Source: Staphylococcus delphini
GTDB taxonomy: Bacteria; Bacillota; Bacilli; Staphylococcales; Staphylococcaceae
Reading direction: 5' to 3'
DNA: 64,000 nt
Assembly: GCF_900636325.1 (NCBI RefSeq)
Contig: NZ_LR134263.1
Location: 2,232,001-2,296,000, forward strand
In this document: piece after piece, positions 15,326-28,764 of the stretch
Layout: every line of letters starts with the position of its first letter
Position numbering within the stretch: the stretch's first letter is position 1
The notes under the pieces: generated by a model
The model's database searches: none
Seen by the model: the letters and a program-made list of their open reading frames with translations, nothing else
Told to the model about the DNA's origin: nothing
Made by a program: the position numbers and the translations under genes

Positions 15326-17683
15326 TTATTTTTTCTTTTTACGTGCTTTTTTCTTTACTTTTTTACCTTTATAAAATGGTTTATGCTGTGTATTACCTGA
15401 TTTGTCACGTTGTCTCGCATTTTTACCTTTACGTGATTGACGCTTTTTCTTTTTATCAGTTTTCTCAAATTGATTGCCTTTTGTTTTCGCTTGAATCGTT
15501 TTACCACGTGGGTCTCTTTCACGTTTCGAGCTCACATCAATTGGCATGCCTACAATTTGGAAATCGATTTGACGTTCATCCACATCAACATGAATGACTT
15601 TAACTTTTACGACATCACCAATGCGGTAAACTTTCGCTTTTCGTTCACCAATCAATGCCATTTGTCGCTCATCAAAATGGTAATAGTCATCAGACATATT
15701 TTGCATGTTAACCATACCTTCAATCGTGTTTGGCAATTCTACAAACATACCAAAATTCGCGACAGAACTAATGACACCTTCAAATTCATCTCCAATATGT
15801 TGAATCATGAACTCTGCCTTTTTCAGTTCATCTGTATCACGTTCTGCATCAATCGCACGACGCTCACGATTGGACGTATGCTCAGCGATTTGCGGGAGCT
15901 TTTCTTCCCATTCATGCATTGCACGGCCATCCATTGACTTTTCGATTAAATATTTACGCACTAAACGATGAACAATCAAGTCTGGATAACGACGAATCGG
16001 TGATGTGAAATGCGTATAATAATCTGCCGCTAAACCGAAATGGCCTAAGTTATCGGCGTCATAACGTGCTTGTTGCATCGAACGTAACATCATTGTTGAA
16101 ATGACCATATCTTCCGGACGCCCAGCAATTTCTTCGTTAATGTTTTGAAGTGTACTTGGATGAATATCTTCGCCTGTCCCTTTGACCATAATGCCAAAGT
16201 TCGTAATAAAATCAAAGAACTGACGGAGACGTTCTGATTTCGGCTGCTCGTGAATACGGTAAATGAATGGCACTTCCATTTTATTGAAATGTTCTGCCAC
16301 TGTTTCGTTCGCAATCAACATAAATGATTCGATTAAACGTTCACCTTCACCGCGCTCTCGTGTCACGACTTCTTTTGGAATCCCTTCCTCATTCACGATC
16401 ACTTTCGCTTCTTTAATGTCAAAGTCGATTTCGCCACGTTTTTTACGCATCGCAATCAATTGTTGTGATAACGTCTGTGCTAAATCTAACATAGGCACGA
16501 TTTCTGGATATTGTGCTCTTGTCGCTGCATCTTTGTCTGTAATGATCCGATTTACCGCGTCATAAGTCATACGTGCGTTAGAATGAATCACACTTTCAAA
16601 GATTTCGTGTTTGACCACTTGACCTTGAGCATCAATTTCCATACGACAACTCATCGCTAAACGGTCGACTTCAGGATTTAACGAACAAATCCCGTTACTC
16701 AATCGGTGCGGAATCATCGGAATGACACGGTCGACTAAATAGACACTTGTCGCACGATCATATGCTTCACGGTCTAACGCTGAATCTTCTGTGACATAAT
16801 AGCTCACGTCCGCAATGCTAACCGTCAATTCGGTGTTGCCATTGTCTAACTTTTTCACAGCAATGGCATCATCTAAATCTTTCGCATCTGCCCCATCGAT
16901 TGTAATCGTCAGGTCATCTCTTAAATCACGACGCCCTTTAAGTTCATCGGGTTGAATCGTTTCAGGTACGTCTTCCGCTTCTTTCAATACATCATCAGGA
17001 AACTCAATTTCAATGCCGTGTTGGTAAATGATCGATAAAATATCAACACCCGGATCATTTTTATGGCCTAAAATTGCTGAAATTTGCCCCTCTGGACTGT
17101 TCGTACCATCTGAGTATTGCGTAATTTGCACTAACACTTTATGACCTTCTACCGCACCGAGTTCTTGACCTTTTGGCACGAAAATATCTTGCATAATGCG
17201 TTTATCATCTGGCACCACGAAACCGAAATGACGCGCTTCAGAAAATGTACCGACAACTTGTTTAATCGAATGGGATTCAATCGCCTTCACTTCACCTTCG
17301 AACTTGCCTTTACGAAAATCACCGCGCGACTTCTTCACTTCAACTAATACGACGTCGCCATCCATTGCACGGTTGATTTTAGTCGGCGGAATAAAGATGT
17401 CTTCCATTTCTTGATCATCTGGACGTAAAAAGGCAAATCCCTTTTTATTTTGACTTAACGTCCCTCTTACTAAACCTGAATTTGTTTTCTGTTGTTGTTT
17501 TTGATAACGGTCTTGTTTCGTACGCGTCACCATTCCTGTTTGTTCTAACTCTACCAAAATCTTTATAAGGTCACGAAATGAATCCGCACTACTCAGTCCT
17601 AATGCATCTTGGAAGTCAGATACAGACATAGGTTCATAATCTGCACTCTTAATGATTGCGATAATCTCTTCTTTTAAATTCAT
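15326..17683 (-). CDS. rnr: Ribonuclease R
   Basis: A 785-residue 3'-5' exoribonuclease that degrades structured RNA and takes part in tmRNA-linked decay. It has an N-terminal helix-turn-helix segment, cold-shock domains (about 60-220), the RNB catalytic domain with DGADAKDLDDAIAV (about 264) and the acidic residues of the active site, an S1 domain (about 630-710) and a long Lys/Arg-rich tail. An AAAGGAGGAG site precedes the ATG. The cluster est-rnr-smpB-ssrA is the standard staphylococcal order. Confidence 0.96.
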   Translation of the reverse strand: MNLKEEIIAIIKSADYEPMSVSDFQDALGLSSADSFRDLIKILVELEQTGMVTRTKQDRYQKQQQKTNSGLVRGTLSQNKKGFAFLRPDDQEMEDIFIPPTKINRAMDGDVVLVEVKKSRGDFRKGKFEGEVKAIESHSIKQVVGTFSEARHFGFVVPDDKRIMQDIFVPKGQELGAVEGHKVLVQITQYSDGTNSPEGQISAILGHKNDPGVDILSIIYQHGIEIEFPDDVLKEAEDVPETIQPDELKGRRDLRDDLTITIDGADAKDLDDAIAVKKLDNGNTELTVSIADVSYYVTEDSALDREAYDRATSVYLVDRVIPMIPHRLSNGICSLNPEVDRLAMSCRMEIDAQGQVVKHEIFESVIHSNARMTYDAVNRIITDKDAATRAQYPEIVPMLDLAQTLSQQLIAMRKKRGEIDFDIKEAKVIVNEEGIPKEVVTRERGEGERLIESFMLIANETVAEHFNKMEVPFIYRIHEQPKSERLRQFFDFITNFGIMVKGTGEDIHPSTLQNINEEIAGRPEDMVISTMMLRSMQQARYDADNLGHFGLAADYYTHFTSPIRRYPDLIVHRLVRKYLIEKSMDGRAMHEWEEKLPQIAEHTSNRERRAIDAERDTDELKKAEFMIQHIGDEFEGVISSVANFGMFVELPNTIEGMVNMQNMSDDYYHFDERQMALIGERKAKVYRIGDVVKVKVIHVDVDERQIDFQIVGMPIDVSSKRERDPRGKTIQAKTKGNQFEKTDKKKKRQSRKGKNARQRDKSGNTQHKPFYKGKKVKKKARKKKK

Positions 17684-17737
17684 TTTGCTCCTCCTTTCTT
17701 TTTATAAAATAGTTAAAATAGATGTGTTATCGGCTAT

Positions 17738-18478
17738 TTATTCAGACCAATCTAATGACTCTAAAAATTGATAAACATCTTCAAATACTGCTTCTTTTTC
17801 TTTATCAATCGTAATGACGTGACCCGATTTTTTATACCAAGAAATTCGTTTTTCGTCCGACATCACTTCATCAAAAATGACGTTAGCAGAATTTGGATTA
17901 ATCATTTCGTCTTGTTCAGCTTGTATCACTAATATAGGATCAATCACTTCATCCACACTGTCGCGCACTTCTTGAATCGTTCCTTGTAACTCTCTCAACG
18001 TGTCAGTCGGGTGAAACGCTGCCATTTCGCGCTCAATCGTTTCGTCATCTTTACCTTCATATTTTTTAAATTGACGGGCATAATCTAGCACACCTTCATA
18101 CATTGTCCCTTCAGTTTTAATGTACATTGGTGAGCACATCGTTACAATACCCTTTATTGTTCGGTTTAAGCTTAGTTTCAATGCAAAAACACCACCTAGT
18201 GATAAACCAGCGACAGCGATTTCGTCATAACCGTGTTCCACTAAAAATTCATAACCATCGAGCACATCTTTATACCATACGTGGGGACTCGATTGTAAAA
18301 TTTCTTCAGGTGGCGCCGCATGCCCTTCATAATGAGGTGCATAAGACGTGTACCCTTTTTTCTGTAAAAAGCGCCCTAATTGTCTGACATCTGAACTGTT
18401 GCCAGTAAAACCGTGTAATAATAATACTGCACGTTTCCCTTCCTCAAAAAAGAAAGGTTTCGGTAATTGAATCTTCAT
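17738..18478 (-). CDS. est: Carboxylesterase (alpha/beta hydrolase)
   Basis: A 246-residue alpha/beta hydrolase. The nucleophile elbow is [11 protein letters not shown] (Ser at about residue 95), the acid lies in [12 protein letters not shown] and the histidine in [26 protein letters not shown] forms the oxyanion region. It matches the monoacylglycerol-lipase-like carboxylesterase Est encoded next to secG in staphylococci. The natural substrate is unknown. It is 54 bases upstream of rnr on the same strand. Confidence 0.9.
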   Translation of the reverse strand: MKIQLPKPFFFEEGKRAVLLLHGFTGNSSDVRQLGRFLQKKGYTSYAPHYEGHAAPPEEILQSSPHVWYKDVLDGYEFLVEHGYDEIAVAGLSLGGVFALKLSLNRTIKGIVTMCSPMYIKTEGTMYEGVLDYARQFKKYEGKDDETIEREMAAFHPTDTLRELQGTIQEVRDSVDEVIDPILVIQAEQDEMINPNSANVIFDEVMSDEKRISWYKKSGHVITIDKEKEAVFEDVYQFLESLDWSE

Positions 18479-18546
18479 CGGTAAACTCTCGTCCTTTCAA
18501 TAACTCATACACTCTATTTTATCGGTTTGACACAGTGTACACAAAC

Positions 18547-18577
18547 AAAAAAGTCCGACTTTTCAACGGCCGGACTT
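18547..18577 (-). terminator. Terminator overlapping the secG stop
   Basis: On the minus strand AAGTCCGGCCG and AAGTCGGACTTTTTT form a stem starting right at the stop codon of secG. Confidence 0.82.
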
Positions 18578-18810
18578 TACATATTAAAGTAACTGATACC
18601 TAACATTAATACAAAGAAAATAATCGAAAGTACAATTGTCAATCTATGCAAAAATAAATCTACACCACGTTGTTTTTGTTTACCAAATAATTGTTCAGCA
18701 CCACCACTAATGGCACCTGATAAGCCATTGCTTTTACCTTCTTGCAATAAAACAACAGTGATGAGCGCGATACAGTCAATAATGAGTAATACTACGAAAA
18801 AACTATGCAT
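18577..18810 (-). CDS. secG: Preprotein translocase subunit SecG
   Basis: A 77-residue membrane protein with two transmembrane helices (about 2-20 and 53-75) joined by the conserved [20 protein letters not shown] loop. It is an accessory subunit of the SecYEG channel driven by SecA, which is also encoded in this window. I chose the ATG at 18810, behind GGAGGAC, over an earlier in-frame codon. Confidence 0.95.
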   Translation of the reverse strand: MHSFFVVLLIIDCIALITVVLLQEGKSNGLSGAISGGAEQLFGKQKQRGVDLFLHRLTIVLSIIFFVLMLGISYFNM

Positions 18811-18878
18811 CAGACTGTCCTCCATTCATCATATACGAAAGCTATTTTATCATATATTTAATCGATTCACAACAAGCT

Positions 18879-19346
18879 TTATCGATTAAACGTGGACTTG
18901 CGCTTGACACTCACCCGAATCATCATCACTGCCAGTATAAGCGATCCAATGATTACTACCGCATATGGGATTAAACCGAAGAAACCTTTCACATAAAAAA
19001 TCGCTGTGTAAAGAATCGGTGGATTGAGTAACGCGTTGAAAATTTGTGAAATGAACACCGCTAACATAAACCACCATAAATAAGGATGTTGGTTTTTTAA
19101 TGCGACCACCCCTGCTGCATTAGCAAGTATGTAGAGAATACCAATGTAACGCAAGCTATTGTTGATGGCGTTAATACTATTCTCTGTCGCTTTATTACCT
19201 GAATGTTCAAGCATGTACGTCACCACTTGACCATCCACAATCATGACTTGATGGATGACTAAGCAAACGGCGAAGAGAAATGAGAGATAAGCGAGTAATT
19301 TCCCTGTATGTTGGGCACGTAATTCCGTGTCTTGAATTTGTGGCAT
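18879..19346 (-). CDS. Conserved membrane protein of unknown function
   Basis: A 155-residue protein with four predicted transmembrane helices (about 17-36, 66-82, 88-108 and 120-145) and a short basic C-terminus. A homologue of similar size sits between eno and secG in other staphylococci as far as I recall. No catalytic motif is visible. A GAAAGGAAA site precedes the ATG. Confidence 0.75.
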   Translation of the reverse strand: MPQIQDTELRAQHTGKLLAYLSFLFAVCLVIHQVMIVDGQVVTYMLEHSGNKATENSINAINNSLRYIGILYILANAAGVVALKNQHPYLWWFMLAVFISQIFNALLNPPILYTAIFYVKGFFGLIPYAVVIIGSLILAVMMIRVSVKRKSTFNR

Positions 19347-19819
19347 TTCCTTTCTCCTTCTTCATCATTTAAAACTATTATAACAGTTTAAAACGATGAA
19401 AGAAAACGAATGTTAAATACACCAGTTTCAACATAATAAACGAATCATTAAAAGGATAATAAATTTTGATAAGGTGACTGTCATAATCGATACAAACCTC
19501 TACGCTTTTTCCGATTCGAACATTTTGTTACCTTAAGATTGTCTTGATGAATTTGCGTTTCAAAAACTCCTTACAAAACATATCCCTACCTAAAAATACA
19601 AAACTATCATTCCAATTTAAAGTAAGTGAATAAGATAATAAAAAATAACGATGCGGTGGCGTGAGTGGATACAAACACTTATTAAAGAACACAAAATTTG
19701 ATAGGATGAGCTTGCTTTATTTCGAAATCTTGCGTGGAAAGTATGTTCAAAAAGGAAAGAGGGGCAACGTCCACCAAAAATATGACTCGTCCTCTACCTA
19801 TCAAAAATTAATCAACAAA
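19347..19819. other. Gene-free gap between eno and secG region
   Basis: Nearly 480 bases without an open frame worth calling. Two loosely similar segments, each with GATACAAAC and AAATTTTGATA or AAAATTTGATA, occur near 19455-19500 and 19660-19705. I see no strong hairpin apart from the eno terminator that follows. Confidence 0.45.
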
Positions 19820-19852
19820 AGAGGTTAGAACGTGATGTCCTAACCTCTCTTA
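19820..19852 (-). terminator. Terminator of eno
   Basis: On the minus strand AGAGGTTAGGACATCACGTT leads into CTAACCTCTTTT, a strong stem directly after the eno stop. Confidence 0.88.
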
Positions 19853-19866
19853 CTTGTATCATCTAC

Positions 19867-21189
<1,323 letters not shown>

Positions 21190-21298
21190 TCAATCAATTT
21201 ATAAATATATATTCAATATGGTTTGAACATACTTTATTCCGTTTTATATTTGACTACTTAATGCTATTATAGCGATTCATCTGTGTTTCTCAAATAAT

Positions 21299-22816
21299 TT
21301 AATGTTGAATTAATGATTCACCCGTCATATCTTCAGGTTGTTTGATGTTCAATAAATCAAGTAACGTTGGTGCTAAATCGCCAAGACGGCCTGTTTCACG
21401 TAATGTGACGCCTTCTTTTGTGACAATGACAGGCACTGGGTTAGTCGTATGTGTTGTCATCGGTTGATCGTCATCTGTTAATACTTCATCTGAGTTACCA
21501 TGGTCGGCCGTAATAATCGCTTGTCCGTCCATGTCTAAGATTTTATCAACAACGTCACCTAAACATTCATCTACAGCCTCAATCGCTTTGATCGTTGGCT
21601 CTAACATTCCACTGTGGCCTACCATGTCAGGGTTGGCAAAGTTAAGGATAATCAAGTCTAACTCGCCTTTATCCAACTCTTCAAGTAATGCATCACGCAC
21701 TTCGTAAGCACTCATTTCAGGTTTTAAGTCATACGTTGCAACTTTAGGCGAATTAATTAAAATACGACGTTCACCTTCGAACTCTTCATTTTGTCCACCG
21801 TTCATAAAATATGTCACGTGTGGATATTTTTCAGTTTCAGCAATACGTAATTGAACTAAACCATTGTCTTGTGCCACTTCACCAATTGTATTTTTCAAGT
21901 CTACTTTTTCAAATACAACTGCTGAATCGACTTGATCATTGTATTTTGTAAATGTCGCATAGAATAAATCATTCACGCGCTCAACTTCAAAACCGTCGAA
22001 TGCTTTGCTCGTAAAGATTTCAGACATCTGGCCAGCACGGTCTGGTCTGAAGTTGTAGAAAATGACAGCATCGCCATCGTTCACACCATTGTTTTGATTT
22101 TCAACTACAAACGGTTCAACAAATTCATCAGTTAAATTGTTGTCGTAGTTTGCTTGAACACCTTCACGCGCTGATGCGTACTTCACATCACTGAATCCGC
22201 GAATCGCATCGTACGCTTTTTGTTCGCGATCCCAACGTTTATCACGGTCCATTGCATAGTAACGTCCTGATACAGATGCAAATTGACCTACACCTAATGC
22301 TTTAAATTTCTCTTCTGTTTCGTCGATATATTTTAAAGCTGATTTTTGATCAACGTCACGACCATCTAAAAATGCGTGGACATAAACTTTTGTTAAGTTT
22401 TTACGTTTCGCTAATTCTAACAACGCGAATAAATGTTTGTAATGACTGTGTACGCCACCATCAGAAAGCAAACCAAAGATGTGTAATGCACTATGATTGT
22501 TTAATGCATGGTCCATCGCTTTGTTTAAGACGTCATTATCGAAAAAGTCGCCATCTTCAATAGATTTATTGATACGAGTTAAGCTTTGGTACACAATACG
22601 TCCAGCACCAATGTTCATATGGCCCACTTCTGAATTCCCCATTTGTCCTTCAGGAAGTCCCACATCTAAACCACTTGCTTCAATTTGAGTCGTAGGATAC
22701 TTCTCATAGTAGCGATCAAAGTTTGGTTTATGCGCTTGTTTAACAGCATTACCGTGTACTTCTTCTCGATTCGCAAACCCATCAAGAATAATCAGCGCTG
22801 TAGGTTTTTTTGCCAT
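21299..22816 (-). CDS. gpmI: 2,3-bisphosphoglycerate-independent phosphoglycerate mutase
   Basis: A 505-residue manganese-dependent mutase of the alkaline phosphatase superfamily. The phosphorylated serine is in [16 protein letters not shown] (about residue 62), and metal ligands lie in [12 protein letters not shown] and [12 protein letters not shown]. It interconverts 3- and 2-phosphoglycerate. Its start is two bases from the tpiA stop, indicating tight co-transcription. Confidence 0.97.
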   Translation of the reverse strand: MAKKPTALIILDGFANREEVHGNAVKQAHKPNFDRYYEKYPTTQIEASGLDVGLPEGQMGNSEVGHMNIGAGRIVYQSLTRINKSIEDGDFFDNDVLNKAMDHALNNHSALHIFGLLSDGGVHSHYKHLFALLELAKRKNLTKVYVHAFLDGRDVDQKSALKYIDETEEKFKALGVGQFASVSGRYYAMDRDKRWDREQKAYDAIRGFSDVKYASAREGVQANYDNNLTDEFVEPFVVENQNNGVNDGDAVIFYNFRPDRAGQMSEIFTSKAFDGFEVERVNDLFYATFTKYNDQVDSAVVFEKVDLKNTIGEVAQDNGLVQLRIAETEKYPHVTYFMNGGQNEEFEGERRILINSPKVATYDLKPEMSAYEVRDALLEELDKGELDLIILNFANPDMVGHSGMLEPTIKAIEAVDECLGDVVDKILDMDGQAIITADHGNSDEVLTDDDQPMTTHTTNPVPVIVTKEGVTLRETGRLGDLAPTLLDLLNIKQPEDMTGESLIQH

Positions 22817-22818
22817 AA

Positions 22819-23595
<777 letters not shown>

Positions 23596-23625
23596 CTATT
23601 GTTCAATCAAATCTCATATCTAGAC

Positions 23626-24816
23626 TTATAGATTTGAAATTGCTTTAATGCCTGGTAATTCTTTACCTTCTAAGTATTCTAATGACGCGCCGCCACCTGT
23701 AGAAATGTGCGTGAAGTCATCTTCAAAGCCAAGTTGCATTGCCGCTGCTGCAGAATCGCCACCACCGATAATTGTTGTCGCATCTTGCAGTTCAGCAATC
23801 GCCTCACAAACACCAATTGTACCTTGTGCAAAATTACTGAATTCAAACACACCCATTGGTCCATTCCATACCACTGTATGCGCACCTTTTAATTGTTCTT
23901 TGAAAAGTGCAACTGTCTCAGGACCAATATCCATTGCTTCTTGGTCTTCAGGAATGTCGTCGATAGAAACGGTTGTAATTTGTGCATCGTTTGAGAATTC
24001 TTTCGCAACTTTTGCATCAACTGGTAATACGATTTGATCGCTTGCACGTTCTAATAAATCTTTCGCGAAGTCAATTTTATCTGCTTCAAGTAATGAAAGA
24101 CCGATCTCTTTGCCTTGTGCTTTTAAGAATGTGTAGGCCATACCGCCACCGATCAGCACTTTGTCAGCAATGTTTAATAGGTTTTCGATAACACCGATTT
24201 TATCAGAAACTTTCGCACCACCAAGGATAGCAACAACCGGTTTGTTTGGATTTTCAACAACGCCGCCGATAAATTTAATTTCTTTTTCCATTAAAAATCC
24301 AGCAACTGTTTCTAAATGTGTTGAAATACCAACGTTTGACGCGTGTTCACGGTGGGCTGTACCGAATGCATCATTAACAAAAATATCGCCAAGTGATGCC
24401 CAGTAACGACCTAATTCACTGTCATTTTTAGATTCTTTCTTACCGTCAACATCTTCAAAACGTGTATTTTCAAACATCAACACATCACCTGAATTTAATG
24501 CTTGGATTGCAGACTCTAATTTTTCGCCACGTGTTTCAGGAATAAATTGGACATCTTGACCTAATTTTTCTGATAAACGTTTTGCAACAGGTGCTAGTGA
24601 AAGTTTCTCTTTATCACTTTCTTCTTTCACTTTACCTAAGTGTGAGAATACGACCACTTTCCCACCTTGCTCAATGATGTACTTTAAAGTTGGCAATGCT
24701 TGAACGATACGGTTGTCGTTCGTGATTTCGCCGTCTTTCATAGGAACATTGAAATCCGCACGTACAAGAACAACCTTATCCTTTAATTCAACATTTGTGA
24801 CATCCTTTTTTGCCAT
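23626..24816 (-). CDS. pgk: Phosphoglycerate kinase
   Basis: A 396-residue kinase that makes ATP from 1,3-bisphosphoglycerate. [14 protein letters not shown] and [14 protein letters not shown] mark the substrate-binding N-domain, and WNGPMGVFE and the GGGDSAAA loop the nucleotide-binding C-domain. It is preceded by AAGGAGG and lies 131 bases after gap, a gap that contains a G/C-rich hairpin where mRNA processing could occur, as in other Firmicutes. Confidence 0.97.
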   Translation of the reverse strand: MAKKDVTNVELKDKVVLVRADFNVPMKDGEITNDNRIVQALPTLKYIIEQGGKVVVFSHLGKVKEESDKEKLSLAPVAKRLSEKLGQDVQFIPETRGEKLESAIQALNSGDVLMFENTRFEDVDGKKESKNDSELGRYWASLGDIFVNDAFGTAHREHASNVGISTHLETVAGFLMEKEIKFIGGVVENPNKPVVAILGGAKVSDKIGVIENLLNIADKVLIGGGMAYTFLKAQGKEIGLSLLEADKIDFAKDLLERASDQIVLPVDAKVAKEFSNDAQITTVSIDDIPEDQEAMDIGPETVALFKEQLKGAHTVVWNGPMGVFEFSNFAQGTIGVCEAIAELQDATTIIGGGDSAAAAMQLGFEDDFTHISTGGGASLEYLEGKELPGIKAISNL

Positions 24817-24947
24817 AAAGCATCCTCCTTGTTATCGCTCTCAATTTTAAAATAAGCGGAGAAGCGTTTGTGCTCCCCCGCCTACTATCAGCTACAAAAT
24901 AGTTAGAAGCACATATTTAAGTACTTACAAACCTATTTTAATCTATA

Positions 24948-25955
24948 TTATTTAGATTGGCTTGCTAAATATTCTAAAGTACGAACTAATTGAGCAGTGT
25001 ATGACATTTCATTGTCGTACCAAGATGCAACTTTAACTAATTGACGGTCGCCAACAGTCATTACACGTGTTTGAGTTGCGTCGAATAAAGCACCGAAAGT
25101 CATACCAACAACGTCTGAAGAAACGATTTCGTCTTCAGTGTAACCGAATGATTCGTTAGTTGCTTCTTTCATGACTTTGTTAACTTCTTCAACAGAAACT
25201 TCTTTTTCTAATACTACAGTTAATTCAGTTAATGAACCTGTTGCTACAGGAACACGTTGTGCACCACCGTCTAATTTACCATCGATTTCAGGAATAACTA
25301 AACCGATTGCTTTCGCAGCACCAGTTGAGTTAGGGATGATGTTTTCAGCAGCTGCACGCGCACGACGTTTGTCACCTTTTCTGTGAGGTGCGTCTAATGT
25401 GTTTTGGTCACCAGTGTAAGCGTGAATTGTTGTCATTAAACCTTCAACGATACCGAAGTTGTCTTGTAAAGTTTTTGCAACAGGTGCTAATGAGTTTGTT
25501 GTACATGAAGCACCAGAAACAACTGTTTCAGTACCATCTAAAATTTCGTGGTTAACGTTATATACAACTGTTTTAAGGTCACCTTTAGCTGGTGCAGAAA
25601 TTAATACTTTTTTCGCGCCTGCTTCGATGTGTGCTTCAGCTTTTTCTTTATCAGTGAAGAAACCAGTACATTCTAATACCACGTCGATGTCTAACTCGCC
25701 CCATGGTAAGTTTTTAGGTTCTGGTTCAGAGAATGATTTCACTTCTTTACCATTTACACGGAAACCACCGTCAATTACTTCTACTTCTTCAGTAAAACGA
25801 CCTTGTGTTGAGTCATATTTTAATAAGTGTGCAAGCATATCGTCGTCTGTTAAATCGTTTACTGCTACAACGTCGATATTTTCCACATCTTGAATTCTTC
25901 TAAATGCTAAACGACCAATTCTACCAAATCCGTTAATTGCTACTTTTACTGCCAT
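24948..25955 (-). CDS. gap: Glyceraldehyde-3-phosphate dehydrogenase, glycolytic
   Basis: A 335-residue NAD-dependent enzyme. The Rossmann motif is [14 protein letters not shown], the catalytic cysteine is in [17 protein letters not shown] (about residue 151), and [16 protein letters not shown] is the C-terminal signature. As the gene next to gapR it is the glycolytic GapA rather than the gluconeogenic GapB. A strong AAGGAGG site precedes the ATG. Confidence 0.97.
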   Translation of the reverse strand: MAVKVAINGFGRIGRLAFRRIQDVENIDVVAVNDLTDDDMLAHLLKYDSTQGRFTEEVEVIDGGFRVNGKEVKSFSEPEPKNLPWGELDIDVVLECTGFFTDKEKAEAHIEAGAKKVLISAPAKGDLKTVVYNVNHEILDGTETVVSGASCTTNSLAPVAKTLQDNFGIVEGLMTTIHAYTGDQNTLDAPHRKGDKRRARAAAENIIPNSTGAAKAIGLVIPEIDGKLDGGAQRVPVATGSLTELTVVLEKEVSVEEVNKVMKEATNESFGYTEDEIVSSDVVGMTFGALFDATQTRVMTVGDRQLVKVASWYDNEMSYTAQLVRTLEYLASQSK

Positions 25956-26017
25956 GTTAATGGCCTCCTTTAAATGATATTTAAAAAGTGGATCAATTCA
26001 ATACTTAAACAATTCAC

Positions 26018-27055
26018 TCACTTTTTATTTTCAACAAATTTTTCCCTTGTGATTACTTTTGCCGCAGCTTCATCTGTAATCAACACCGTATTAGGTGTCG
26101 CCATCTTAAGATAAGCTTTAATCGCAAGCCCTTTGGATTCTCCGCCAGCGACAGCAAAAATATGTGCTTTTGATTGCGCTTCTTCTAGTTGAATACCAAT
26201 CGTTTTAACTCTGTGAATAATTTGGCCTTGTTGATCAAAATAATAACCAAACGCTTCACCCACAGCAAAATGATGTTGAAGTTTTTCTATGACTTCTGGT
26301 GACGATTGTCTTCTCTTCGCCATTTTCAGCGCATCACCAATGCCGTGTATTGTAAACTGTGATTCACGTATTTTATCGAGCGTTTGAATCACTGAAGGTT
26401 CGTTCATTAAATTTTGATAGGTCAATTCACTCACTTGTTCAGGCACATATAACGTTGTGTAACTGCCGCCAGTCCTTTGAGCCATATGAGAACAAATTGT
26501 GTTCGCTTGAAAGATGACATTTTGACCGAGACCGCCACGTGCCGGCACAAAGAGTACTTGGAAAGGCAAATGCGACATTGCGTCACTTACCGATGCCATA
26601 GTAGAGCCACCTGTTACTGACACAATAGCATGGTCATACAGTTGCTTTTCAAGAAGCTGTCCAGCGATGCGACCTAATTCTACTTTAACGTTTGAATCTT
26701 TATCACTATCACCAGGAATCACATGAACTTCATCAAGTTGATATGTCGATTTGATGGATTGTGCAAGGTGATGATAGTCCGTATACTGATCGAAATATGC
26801 ATTCAGCTGTGAGACAACATCTAAACCTTGAGAAGTCAATGTCATACCTGTTGATTTTACAGATATCAATTCTTGTTGTTTCAATAAATCTGTTTCTGAA
26901 CGTAGCACACGCTCAGTGAGGTTAAGCAACTCACTTAAAGTCCGCCGCCCAACCGGTTGATACTTTTGAATCGTTGTTAGAATAGAAAAACGTCGACGCA
27001 TTTTGTCTATCAAGTCAGGCACAATTTTTTGTTGAACATGAATCATACGTTCCAT
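26018..27055 (-). CDS. gapR: Glycolytic operon regulator GapR/CggR
   Basis: A 345-residue SorC/DeoR-type repressor. The N-terminal winged helix covers about 25-80 (PVGRRTLSELLNLTERVLRSE), and the sugar-phosphate binding domain follows with VSVTGGSTMASVSDAM and FVPARGGLGQNV. In Bacillus, CggR represses the gap operon and is relieved by fructose-1,6-bisphosphate; the gene order here supports the same role. The start at 27055 follows AAGGAGG. Gap begins 62 bases downstream. Confidence 0.94.
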   Translation of the reverse strand: MERMIHVQQKIVPDLIDKMRRRFSILTTIQKYQPVGRRTLSELLNLTERVLRSETDLLKQQELISVKSTGMTLTSQGLDVVSQLNAYFDQYTDYHHLAQSIKSTYQLDEVHVIPGDSDKDSNVKVELGRIAGQLLEKQLYDHAIVSVTGGSTMASVSDAMSHLPFQVLFVPARGGLGQNVIFQANTICSHMAQRTGGSYTTLYVPEQVSELTYQNLMNEPSVIQTLDKIRESQFTIHGIGDALKMAKRRQSSPEVIEKLQHHFAVGEAFGYYFDQQGQIIHRVKTIGIQLEEAQSKAHIFAVAGGESKGLAIKAYLKMATPNTVLITDEAAAKVITREKFVENKK

Positions 27056-27356
27056 GATAAAGGCCTCCTTAATAGTGACAAGATGGCCATATTCAAGCCA
27101 TGCCGTGACATTTTTAGTCCCAAATACACTAAATACTGATCATGTTTACAAATTCATCATACTATTTGTGCACAACAAATGCAAGTCAAAAAGCATCCCG
27201 ATTTTTATAAACGTTGGACAAATAACGACCACCAATGCACAACATAATTACTGATGTGCTGTTATAATTCACATTTTTCACTAAAACTAAACATCGATAC
27301 GCCATTCATTGCAATCATTGACAAGATAATTTACATTGAAAGAAAGAGGTGAAACT

Positions 27357-27587
27357 ATGTCTAAACAATCTGATCAACCCGAAGTCATTGAGCCATCCGA
27401 CCCACGCTATCGACATCCTGATGAAATTAACCGTCGCCAAGATGATACATTCCAAAACGATACAGGACCATTTCAACGGACATATGTGCGCACAATCGGT
27501 TGTACCCCTGTAGGATGTTTGCCTGGCTGTCTTTTCTCTATTATTATATCGATACTCTTAACATTGCTTCTTAACCTCATTTTCTAA
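27357..27587 (+). CDS. Small C-terminally anchored membrane protein
   Basis: A 76-residue protein with a long acidic/polar N-terminal part and one C-terminal transmembrane segment (about 57-75), preceded by TIGCTPVGCLPGCLF with three cysteines. Function is unknown. I chose the ATG at 27357 behind AAAGAGGTG, not the earlier in-frame codon at 27336. It is divergent from gapR. Confidence 0.72.
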   Translation: MSKQSDQPEVIEPSDPRYRHPDEINRRQDDTFQNDTGPFQRTYVRTIGCTPVGCLPGCLFSIIISILLTLLLNLIF

Positions 27588-27607
27588 ATGGATATGCATC
27601 ATTAATA

Positions 27608-27650
27608 AAAAAGAGCTGCTGAGATTTACATGTCTCAACAGCCCTTTTTT
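27608..27650. terminator. Bidirectional terminator
   Basis: AAGAGCTGCTGAGA pairs imperfectly with TCTCAACAGCCCTT, flanked by A and T runs, between two convergent genes. Confidence 0.82.
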
Positions 27651-27682
27651 GCCCTATTCATTTTGTTTATAATTACGATACG

Positions 27683-28366
27683 TTATGACTCGTCACTATT
27701 GCGCGGTTTGGAAGGTGTTTCTGAGCTCTGTTTTGGTGCAATACTTCTATCAGTTGTTGGACGCTCGTTAGACTGCGATTGACCTGTTTGCGCTTCTTGA
27801 GATGAACGCTGCTCGGTTGAAGGTTTAGGTTGTGTCGTTTTCGATTCTTCGGTCGTGGCCTCTTCCGTTGTACGTTCCTCTTTTGTTTCAGATTCCTCTT
27901 CTGTTGCTTCACTATCGCTGTCGTCTTTCTCGTCATCCGTTTTTTCCTTCGATTTTCGAGCTTCTGCTGCTTTTTCTCTTTGTTGTTGTTGCTGTTGTTG
28001 ACGTTGCCACTCGAGTTGCGCTTGACGTTCAGCTTCTATTTCTGCTTGACGTGCGGCTTCAATAGATCGCTCTTGTTCAGCTTGAGCCGCTTCAATGCTT
28101 CGTTCTTTTTCTCGAGCTTCACGTTCTTTTCGTTCTCTCTCTTTTTTAATTTCTGCGTCACGCTTTTCCTTTTGTTCCTCAATTGACTTCTCTTTTAGAC
28201 GTTCATTCCCTCTATGCGATTGATCGACAAATGAAAAAATGGCAAAGACGAGGCCCCCGAGCAATAATAGTATGACGACGACACTTAAAAAGCCGAGTAA
28301 ACGTCTCTTTTTTTTATTCGGTTTCACATTGCGGTTACCTTGCTCATTTGGTTTTGGTGCTGACAT
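27683..28366 (-). CDS. Membrane-anchored coiled-coil protein of unknown function
   Basis: A 227-residue protein with a basic cytoplasmic N-terminus, one transmembrane helix (about 20-42) and a long charged exterior part. Residues about 55-140 are rich in Glu, Lys, Arg and Gln (KERERKEREAREKERS) and should form a coiled coil; the last 90 residues are Ser/Thr/Glu-rich and probably disordered. Start chosen at 28366 behind GAGAGGG. It resembles envelope stalk proteins, but no function can be assigned. Confidence 0.75.
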   Translation of the reverse strand: MSAPKPNEQGNRNVKPNKKKRRLLGFLSVVVILLLLGGLVFAIFSFVDQSHRGNERLKEKSIEEQKEKRDAEIKKERERKEREAREKERSIEAAQAEQERSIEAARQAEIEAERQAQLEWQRQQQQQQQREKAAEARKSKEKTDDEKDDSDSEATEEESETKEERTTEEATTEESKTTQPKPSTEQRSSQEAQTGQSQSNERPTTDRSIAPKQSSETPSKPRNSDES

Positions 28367-28764
28367 TGCATTCCCTCTCTTTATAAATTGATGACAATAT
28401 ATTTTATTCAATCATATTTCATTGTGAATTCAAAACTTAACGCACGCATTTTATTGTAATTAATAAAATGCGTTAGCTTTTAGTATACTGGAATTTCAAT
28501 GAATGTAAACGTCACGATCATCTGATTGTCACATGATCGCCTCTCTCTTTCTATCTATCACGCCGGACATAGCCATGAAATAGAACCATTTAACTTTTTA
28601 CTATTCATCTTATTATTTACCCGTTTATATCTCTTGAAATCATTCATGCGAAAAGCTTTTTTTAATACAGGTTTCTAATTCTAGTTAAGTCTGACACGTC
28701 CTTAAGTTTAATTTGTAAAAATAAAGGAATGTATGTACTACGACAGATGTAAAGGAGAGTTAAA

